Source: Pseudoxanthomonas mexicana
GTDB lineage: Bacteria; Pseudomonadota; Gammaproteobacteria; Xanthomonadales; Xanthomonadaceae
Assembly: GCF_001556105.1 (NCBI RefSeq)
Contig: NZ_LSIF01000027.1
Span: 1-64,000, forward strand
Reading direction: 5' to 3'
Length of the DNA stretch: 64,000 nt
The notes beneath the pieces are model-generated. The model made no database searches and was not told where the DNA came from. It was given only the letters and a program-made list of their open reading frames with translations. Both the position numbers and the translations under genes were made by a program. Below, piece by piece: positions 59,051-64,000 of the stretch (position 1 is its first letter; the number at the start of each line of letters is the position of its first letter).

Positions 59051-59608
59051 TCAGGCCTTTTCGACCTGCCCGAATTCCAGTTCCACCGGCGTGGAGCGGC
59101 CGAAGATCAGCACGGCAACGCGCAGGCGGCTCTTCTCGTAGTTGACCTCTTCGACCACGCCATTGAAGTCGTTGAACGGACCTTCGGTGACGCGAACCAT
59201 TTCGCCCGGCTCGAACAACACCTTGGGCTTGGGCTTCTCGACGCCCTCCTGGACGCGGTCGAGGATGGCTGCCGCCTCCTCGTCGCGGATCGGCAATGGG
59301 CGGTCGGCCGTGCCACCAATGAAGCCGAGCACCTTGGAAGTGTCCTTCACGAGATGCCAGCTTTCGCTGTCCATGCGCGGAATGCCGCCTTCGTCATGGG
59401 TCTCGATCTGGACCAGCACGTAGCCGGGGAAGAACTTGCGCTCGGAACGGCGCTTCTGGCCGGAGCGCATTTCCACGACCTCTTCGGTCGGGACGAGCAC
59501 GTCGCCGAACTTCTCCTGCATGGCGTCGCGGACGATGCGGTCGCGCAGGGCCTGGGCCACCGACTTCTCGAAGCCCGAATACGCATGGACCACATACCAA
59601 CGCTTCAC
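59051..59608 (-). CDS. nusG: Transcription termination/antitermination protein NusG
   Basis: A 185-residue protein. The start is taken as GTG at 59608 (protein [19 protein letters not shown]), because AGGAG stands 7-8 bases before it and inside the secE stop; a TTG further upstream lies within secE. The NGN domain ([11 protein letters not shown]) and the KOW motif ([19 protein letters not shown]) are complete. It binds RNA polymerase, Rho and S10. Confidence 0.97.
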   Translation of the reverse strand: MKRWYVVHAYSGFEKSVAQALRDRIVRDAMQEKFGDVLVPTEEVVEMRSGQKRRSERKFFPGYVLVQIETHDEGGIPRMDSESWHLVKDTSKVLGFIGGTADRPLPIRDEEAAAILDRVQEGVEKPKPKVLFEPGEMVRVTEGPFNDFNGVVEEVNYEKSRLRVAVLIFGRSTPVELEFGQVEKA

Positions 59609-59621
59609 TGCGGCACTCTCC

Positions 59622-60011
59622 TCAACGACCAAAATTCAGGAACAGCTCGATCGCCTTCTGGATGCCGAAATCGAAGGCCGCCAGGATCAGGCTGAGAATG
59701 ATCACCACGATCACGACCACCCACGTCGTGCGGGTCGCCTCTTCGCGGGTCGGCCATACGACCTTGCGCAGCTCGAAGCGGGATTCGATCAGGAAGTCGC
59801 GCGTATCGCGACCCTTGCCGGTCTGCAGGAACACCAGCGCACCCAGCACCAGGCCCGCGACCACCGCAAGCGCGCGCAGCGGCGTCGCCCACTGGCCATT
59901 GAACCACCACCACGCGACCAGACCACCCACGACCAGCGCCAGCGCCAGTACGTACTTGGCGACGTCGCCCGCGGAGGTGGCGGCTTTGGATTGTTCGACC
60001 TTGCTGTTCAA
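59622..60011 (-). CDS. secE: Preprotein translocase subunit SecE
   Basis: A 129-residue protein with three membrane helices ([54 protein letters not shown]), the long E. coli-like form. The conserved amphipathic cytoplasmic segment [19 protein letters not shown] is present before the last helix. The start is most likely TTG at 60011 (protein MNSKVEQSK...); no ATG lies between the tRNA-Trp gene and the first helix in this frame. It pairs with SecY (31745-33106). Confidence 0.9.
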   Translation of the reverse strand: MNSKVEQSKAATSAGDVAKYVLALALVVGGLVAWWWFNGQWATPLRALAVVAGLVLGALVFLQTGKGRDTRDFLIESRFELRKVVWPTREEATRTTWVVVIVVIILSLILAAFDFGIQKAIELFLNFGR

Positions 60012-60071
60012 GTCAGTTGTCGCTCTTTGCTTTGGGGAGTGCCGGGGACCCGGACTCCGCGGGGAAGGAAG

Positions 60072-60147
<76 letters not shown>

Positions 60148-60181
60148 ATCGATTTGCTACAACCTTCCCTTAGACGGCGAA

Positions 60182-60205
60182 GGCGGACCGAGGTTCCGGT
60201 CCGCC
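60182..60205 (-). other. Hairpin after the second tuf copy, no U-run
   Basis: The same 9-bp stem as after the first tuf copy (CGGTCCGCC/GGCGGACCG). Here the transcript continues TTCGCCGTCTAAGGG rather than a run of Us, so it is unlikely to terminate well. Readthrough into tRNA-Trp, secE and nusG is expected. Confidence 0.7.
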
Positions 60206-60247
60206 CTTGTCGCTGTCCGGCGAACCCGTCGCCGGGACCGCAGGGGC

Positions 60248-61438
60248 TTACTTCAGGATCTTGGCCACCACACCGGCGCCGACCGTACGGCCACCTTCGC
60301 GGATCGCGAAGCGCAGGCCATCGTCCATCGCCACCGGGTTGATCAGGGTGACCACCATCTTGATGTTGTCGCCCGGCATCACCATTTCCACGCCTTCCGG
60401 CAGGGTCACGGCACCCGTGATGTCGGTGGTGCGGAAGTAGAACTGCGGACGGTAGCCCTTGAAGAACGGGGTGTGGCGACCGCCTTCGTCCTTGCTCAGC
60501 ACATAGACTTCGGCTTCGAACTCGGTGTGCGGGGTGATCGAACCCGGCTTGGCCAGCACCTGGCCACGCTCCACGTCGTCACGCTTGGTGCCGCGCAGCA
60601 GCAGACCTGCGTTGTCGCCCGCCTGACCCTGGTCCAGCAGCTTGCGGAACATTTCCACGCCCGTGACCGTGGTCTTCTGGGTCGGACGAATACCGACGAT
60701 TTCGATTTCCTCGCCCACCTTGATCACGCCGCGCTCGATACGACCGGTCACCACGGTGCCGCGGCCCGAGATCGAGAACACGTCTTCCACCGGCATCAGG
60801 AACGGCTTGTCGACGTCACGCTCCGGGGTCGGGATCCAGCTGTCCAGTGCATCGACCAGCTTCAGGATCGCCGGCACGCCGATCTCGCTCTGGTCGCCTT
60901 CCAGCGCCAGGCGGGCCGAGCCCGAGATGATCGGGGTGTCGTCGCCCGGGAACTCGTACTTGCTCAGCAGTTCGCGGACTTCCATCTCCACCAGTTCCAG
61001 CAGCTCGGCGTCGTCCACCATGTCGGCCTTGTTCAGGAACACGACGATGTACGGCACACCGACCTGACGCGAGAGCAGGATGTGCTCACGGGTCTGCGGC
61101 ATCGGGCCGTCAGCGGCCGAGCACACCAGGATCGCGCCGTCCATCTGGGCGGCACCGGTGATCATGTTCTTCACGTAGTCGGCGTGACCCGGGCAATCCA
61201 CGTGCGCGTAGTGGCGGTTGGCGGATTCATATTCCACGTGTGCCGTCGAGATCGTGATGCCGCGCGCCTTCTCTTCCGGCGCCGCGTCGATCGCGTCATA
61301 GGCCTTGAACTCGCCACCGAAACGCTCCGCGCCGATCTTCGTCAGCGCCGCCGTCAGCGTCGTCTTGCCGTGGTCAACGTGACCAATCGTGCCCACGTTC
61401 ACGTGGGGCTTGGTGCGTTCGAACTTACCCTTTGCCAT
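60248..61438 (-). CDS. tuf: Elongation factor Tu, copy 2 (intact)
   Basis: A 396-residue EF-Tu. The start is the ATG at 61438 (protein [20 protein letters not shown]). G1 [11 protein letters not shown]3 [12 protein letters not shown]4 NKADMVD and G5 SARLALEG are intact, followed by domains II and III. It delivers aminoacyl-tRNA to the ribosome. It is cotranscribed with tRNA-Tyr, tRNA-Gly and tRNA-Thr ahead of it. Its sequence equals copy 1 from the start codon to about 66 bases beyond the stop, save for the one base lost in copy 1. Confidence 0.99.
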   Translation of the reverse strand: MAKGKFERTKPHVNVGTIGHVDHGKTTLTAALTKIGAERFGGEFKAYDAIDAAPEEKARGITISTAHVEYESANRHYAHVDCPGHADYVKNMITGAAQMDGAILVCSAADGPMPQTREHILLSRQVGVPYIVVFLNKADMVDDAELLELVEMEVRELLSKYEFPGDDTPIISGSARLALEGDQSEIGVPAILKLVDALDSWIPTPERDVDKPFLMPVEDVFSISGRGTVVTGRIERGVIKVGEEIEIVGIRPTQKTTVTGVEMFRKLLDQGQAGDNAGLLLRGTKRDDVERGQVLAKPGSITPHTEFEAEVYVLSKDEGGRHTPFFKGYRPQFYFRTTDITGAVTLPEGVEMVMPGDNIKMVVTLINPVAMDDGLRFAIREGGRTVGAGVVAKILK

Positions 61439-61473
61439 GGCTGCTGGTTCTCGAGTCAATCAATGGATGGAAG

Positions 61474-61549
61474 TGGTGCTCACGAAAGGAATCGAACCTT
61501 CGACCTCCTCCTTACCAAGGAGGTGCTCTACCGACTGAGCTACGTGAGC
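61474..61549 (-). tRNA. tRNA-Thr (GGT)
   Basis: A 76-base cloverleaf with acceptor GCTCACG/CGTGAGC, anticodon arm CCTCC-TTGGTAA-GGAGG (anticodon GGT) and T-loop TTCGATT. CCA is encoded. It lies 35 bases before tuf, as thrT does in E. coli. Confidence 0.97.
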
Positions 61550-61601
61550 GTGAAACCGGTGGTGCCGCCCGGATTGTTGCAGATCCTGCGCTGGCGTTCA
61601 G

Positions 61602-61675
61602 TGGAGCGGGAGACGGGAATCGAACCCGCGCTAGTAGCTTGGAAGGCTACAGTTCTACCATTGAACTACTCCCGC
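61602..61675 (-). tRNA. tRNA-Gly (TCC)
   Basis: A 74-base cloverleaf with acceptor GCGGGAG/CTCCCGC, anticodon arm GTAGC-CTTCCAA-GCTAC (anticodon TCC) and T-loop TTCGATT. CCA is encoded. It lies between tRNA-Tyr and tRNA-Thr. Confidence 0.97.
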
Positions 61676-61713
61676 ACTGGGAGACCACAACAACTCGAAA
61701 CAACAACGAAAAC

Positions 61714-61799
61714 TGGTGGAGGGAGGTGGATTCGAACCACCGAAGGCGTAAGCCAGCAGATTTACAGTCTGCCCCCGTTGGCCGCTTGGGTATCCCTCC
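61714..61799 (-). tRNA. tRNA-Tyr (GTA)
   Basis: An 86-base class II tRNA with acceptor GGAGGGA/TCCCTCC, anticodon arm GCAGA-CTGTAAA-TCTGC (anticodon GTA), a long variable arm (TGGCTTACGCCTTCG) and T-loop TTCGAAT. CCA is encoded. It is the first gene of the tRNA-tuf transcript. Confidence 0.97.
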
Positions 61800-61858
61800 G
61801 GGATCACCGGAGTGACTGGGCTGGAGGGCCAAATCAAACCAGGGTGAAACAGCCCGAG

Positions 61859-61893
61859 ATTTTGGCGGGTGCCGGCGCGTCTGTCAACGCGCC
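61859..61893 (-). promoter_or_regulatory. Promoter of the tRNA-Tyr/Gly/Thr-tuf transcript
   Basis: On the leftward strand a perfect TTGACA (61887-61882) stands 17 bases before CAAAAT (61864-61859). The bases after the -10 are GC-rich (CTCGGGC), as in stringently controlled stable-RNA promoters. The -35 lies within an inverted repeat GGCGCGT/ACGCGCC (61874-61880 and 61887-61893) that follows the ychF stop. Confidence 0.8.
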
Positions 61894-61908
61894 CGACACA
61901 CTTTTTTC

Positions 61909-63000
61909 TCAGACGTTGAAGCGGAAATGCAGGACATCGCCTTCCTGCACGCGATATTCCTTGCCCTCCAGCCGCAGCCGGCCGGCATCGCGGGCGCCGG
62001 ACTCGCCCTTGTACTTGAGGTAGTCATCGAACGCGATGGTTTCGGCGCGGATGAAGCCCTTCTCGAAATCGGTATGGATCACGGCAGCGGCTTGCGGGGC
62101 GGTGGAGCCGGCCCTCACCGTCCAGGCGCGGACTTCCTTCACACCCGCGGTGAAATAGGTCTGCAGGCCCAGCAGGGTGTACGCCGCCCGGATGACCCGG
62201 TTCAGGCCCGGCTCGTCCAGACCCAGGTCGGTCAGGAAGGTGTCGCGGTCAGCGTCGTCAAGCTGGGACAGCTCTTCCTCGATGGCGGCCGACACCGGCA
62301 CCACCTGCGCACCCTCGGCCACGGCACGGGCACGGACGGCCTCCAGGTGCGGGTTGTTCTCGAACCCGTCCTCGAGCACGTTGGCGACGTACATCACCGG
62401 CTTCAGCGTCAGCAGGAACAGGTCGCGGACCAGCGCCCTCTCCTCATCATCCAGACCCAGCGCGCGACCCGGCTTGCCGTCGTTGAGGCCCGCCTGCAGC
62501 TTCTGCAGCACGGGTTTGCGGGCGATGGCGTCCTTCTCGCCCGCCTTGGCAGAACGCTCGGCACGGTTCAGCGCCTTTTCAACGCTCTCCAGATCGGCCA
62601 GCGCCAGTTCGGTATCGATGGTGTCGATGTCCGACAGCGGATCGATCCGGTTGTTGACGTGGATGACGTCGTCGTTCTCGAAGCAGCGCACCACGTGGGT
62701 GATCGCGTCCACTTCGCGGATGTGGGCAAGGAACTTGTTGCCAAGGCCCTCGCCGCTGGCGGCGCCCGCCACCAGGCCGGCGATGTCGACGAATTCCACC
62801 GCCGTCGGGATGACCTTCTGCGGCTTGACGATTTCGGCCAGCTGGTTGAGGCGCAGGTCGGGCACCGGCACCACGCCCACGTTCGGCTCGATGGTGCAGA
62901 ACGGGAAATTGGCCGCGGCGATGCCCGCCTTGGTCAGCGCGTTGAACAGGGTGGATTTGCCGACGTTCGGCAGACCCACGATGCCGCATTTGATGCCCAT
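61909..63000 (-). CDS. ychF: Redox-regulated ATPase YchF
   Basis: A 363-residue Obg-family P-loop protein. G1 [12 protein letters not shown] (residues 8-19) and G3 DIAGLVAGA are present. The G4 position reads NVLE, the NxxE variant that explains the ATP rather than GTP preference of this family. The C-terminal TGS domain ends [15 protein letters not shown]. It binds ribosomes and is linked to oxidative stress responses. It shares its direction with pth, with an inverted repeat between them. Confidence 0.97.
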   Translation of the reverse strand: MGIKCGIVGLPNVGKSTLFNALTKAGIAAANFPFCTIEPNVGVVPVPDLRLNQLAEIVKPQKVIPTAVEFVDIAGLVAGAASGEGLGNKFLAHIREVDAITHVVRCFENDDVIHVNNRIDPLSDIDTIDTELALADLESVEKALNRAERSAKAGEKDAIARKPVLQKLQAGLNDGKPGRALGLDDEERALVRDLFLLTLKPVMYVANVLEDGFENNPHLEAVRARAVAEGAQVVPVSAAIEEELSQLDDADRDTFLTDLGLDEPGLNRVIRAAYTLLGLQTYFTAGVKEVRAWTVRAGSTAPQAAAVIHTDFEKGFIRAETIAFDDYLKYKGESGARDAGRLRLEGKEYRVQEGDVLHFRFNV

Positions 63001-63022
63001 GGAAACTCCGGGTAACTCTCGA

Positions 63023-63068
63023 GATTCGGGAGTGGGGACTCGGCGTCGCGAATCCCCACTCCCGAATC
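63023..63068. repeat. 16-bp perfect inverted repeat between pth and ychF
   Basis: Arms GATTCGGGAGTGGGGA (63023-63038) and TCCCCACTCCCGAATC (63053-63068) pair perfectly around a 14-base loop. The right arm overlaps the pth stop codon. No U-run follows on the leftward transcript. It resembles dispersed REP-like elements of the family and may also act as a partial terminator. Confidence 0.7.
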
Positions 63069-63648
63069 ACGGCTTGGCCGTGTGCAGCCGTTTCATTGTC
63101 TCGTTGATGTCGCCCTGCACTGCCAGTGGCAGCACATCGATCGCATCATCGATCGCACGCGCGATCAGGACCTCGTCATCCTTGCCCGGCTTGCCCAGCA
63201 CCCAGCCCGTCACTCGATCCTTGTGCCCGGGATGGCCGATGCCGATGCGCAACCGATGGAACTTGCCGTGCCCGAGGTGCTGGATGGTGTCGCGCAGGCC
63301 GTTCTGGCCGCCATGACCACCATCGAACTTCAATCGCGCCGCGCCCGGCGCCAGATCGAGCTCGTCGTGCGCCAGCAACGCTTCTTCCGGCGCGATCTTC
63401 CAGAAACGCAGCGCAGCCGCCACCGATTTGCCGCTCAGGTTCATGTAGGTCGCCGGCTTCAACAGCCAGACCGGCTGGCCCGCCACCACGACCTTCACCG
63501 TCTCACCGAACAACTTGCTGTCCAGCCCGAAACGCTCACCCTGCCGTTCCGCCAGGGCGTCGACAAAATGGAACCCGGCGTTGTGCCGGGTTCGGGCATG
63601 TTCGGCACCGGGATTGCCCAGTCCGACGATGAGGCGCAAGCCTGCCAT
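63067..63648 (-). CDS. pth: Peptidyl-tRNA hydrolase
   Basis: A 193-residue enzyme that frees tRNAs from prematurely released peptidyl-tRNA. LIVGLGNPGAEHARTRHNAG contains the catalytic histidine, KPATYMNLSGKSV the substrate-binding asparagine, and AHDELDL the catalytic aspartate. The start at 63648 (MAGLRLIVGLG) matches the family; five further codons upstream are possible but unsupported. It follows rplY by about 50 bases, the common rplY-pth-ychF order. Confidence 0.97.
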   Translation of the reverse strand: MAGLRLIVGLGNPGAEHARTRHNAGFHFVDALAERQGERFGLDSKLFGETVKVVVAGQPVWLLKPATYMNLSGKSVAAALRFWKIAPEEALLAHDELDLAPGAARLKFDGGHGGQNGLRDTIQHLGHGKFHRLRIGIGHPGHKDRVTGWVLGKPGKDDEVLIARAIDDAIDVLPLAVQGDINETMKRLHTAKP

Positions 63649-63667
63649 GGGGACGCATCGCACACCC

Positions 63668-63687
63668 TCGCCCGCCGGAGCGGGCGA
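63668..63687 (-). other. Hairpin between rplY and pth
   Basis: An 8-bp perfect stem TCGCCCGC/GCGGGCGA with a 4-base loop, 12 bases after the rplY stop. There is no U-run, so pth is probably reached by readthrough. Confidence 0.45.
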
Positions 63688-63699
63688 AGGCTCATGCGA

Positions 63700-64000
63700 T
63701 TACTTGTCGTCCTTCTTGGCGACCTTCGAAGCCGGCACGTCGGCCGACTCGGCCGGGGCTTCTTCGGCCTCTTCCTTGCCGTGCTTGGCGATCACGACGG
63801 CAACGTCGTGTTCCTTGCCCAGCTTCAGCTCGGGGATGACCACGCCGGCCGGCAGCTTGACGTCGGACAGGTGGATCACCGCGCCGATGGCCAGGTCGGC
63901 CAGGTCGATCTCGATGAATTCCGGCAGGTCCTTCGGCAGGCACTCGACGACGACTTCGTTCAGTTCGTGGGTGACCACGACTTCGGCGGACTTGCCGGCC
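63700..64000 (-). CDS. rplY: Ribosomal protein bL25, CTC type, C-terminal part
   Basis: About 99 codons at the end of the gene are in the window; the start lies beyond the right edge. VTHELNEVVVECLPKDLPEF, EIDLADLAIGAVIHLSDVKL and GVVIPELKLGKEHDVAVV (given in parts) are the second domain of the long bL25/TL5/CTC form. This domain is absent in the short E. coli L25. An acidic Ala/Glu tail ends the protein. It binds 5S rRNA. It is followed by pth and ychF in the same direction. Confidence 0.93.
   Translation of the reverse strand, partial: AGKSAEVVVTHELNEVVVECLPKDLPEFIEIDLADLAIGAVIHLSDVKLPAGVVIPELKLGKEHDVAVVIAKHGKEEAEEAPAESADVPASKVAKKDDK

Noticed and set aside
59609..59632. Upstream TTG start for NusG adding eight residues
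   Set aside because: It lies inside secE and lacks a ribosome-binding site, whereas the GTG at 59608 has AGGAG at proper distance and gives the family N-terminus.

Overview
The window is a GC-rich bacterial chromosome segment. Its gene content and order (rpoBC / str / S10 / spc / alpha super-cluster, tRNA-Tyr-Gly-Thr-tuf-tRNA-Trp-secE-nusG, a 328-residue malate dehydrogenase, type II DAHP synthase) suggest a gammaproteobacterium of the Xanthomonadaceae/Lysobacteraceae, for example a Pseudoxanthomonas/Stenotrophomonas-like organism. Genus is inference. No rRNA genes, prophage, insertion sequence or CRISPR array is visible.

Left part (1-28.2 kb) is mostly metabolic and housekeeping. At the left edge lies a leftward, translationally coupled three-gene operon, kleisin-like / KITE-like / SMC-like ATPase, with the organisation of MukFEB/MksFEB condensins and of the Wadjet (JetABC) anti-plasmid system; the SMC gene and any fourth nuclease gene run off the window. 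Then come fadH (2,4-dienoyl-CoA reductase), a cell wall hydrolase, a beta-class glutathione transferase and a small hypothetical. A propionate block follows: prpB-prpC, a divergent protein joining a MerR-like helix-turn-helix to a citrate synthase domain, an M14 carboxypeptidase, and prpE; mdh and a PLP aminotransferase sit beyond. PrpE activates propionate, PrpC condenses it with oxaloacetate and PrpB cleaves methylisocitrate; the dehydratase step (PrpD or AcnD/PrpF) is not encoded here. After these come an LprI-like lipoprotein, ppiB, typA/bipA, a DUF2127 membrane protein, a lipoprotein amidase, a CHASE-PAS-GGDEF-EAL c-di-GMP protein, type II DAHP synthase and dsbB.

Right part (28.3-64 kb) is the leftward translation/transcription super-cluster. 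In transcription order, from the right edge: rplY (partial), pth, ychF, tRNA-Tyr, tRNA-Gly, tRNA-Thr, tuf (intact), tRNA-Trp, secE, nusG, rplK, rplA, rplJ, rplL, rpoB, rpoC, rpsL, rpsG, fusA, tuf (frameshifted), rpsJ, rplC, rplD, rplW, rplB, rpsS, rplV, rpsC, rplP, rpmC, rpsQ, rplN, rplX, rplE, rpsN, rpsH, rplF, rplR, rpsE, rpmD, rplO, secY, rpsM, rpsK, rpsD, rpoA, rplQ. Good sigma70-type promoters can be read before the tRNA cluster, rplK, rpsL and rpsJ.

The most notable points are the HTH-citrate synthase fusion with all three catalytic residues kept and a TTGAT-type candidate operator in front of it, the Wadjet/condensin-like operon at the edge, a one-base deletion that breaks the first tuf copy while the rest matches the second copy, the same tuf hairpin being followed by a U-run in one copy only, and a series of strong hairpins between ribosomal protein genes (rpoA/rplQ, rplR/rpsE, rpsN/rpsH, rplL/rpoB).
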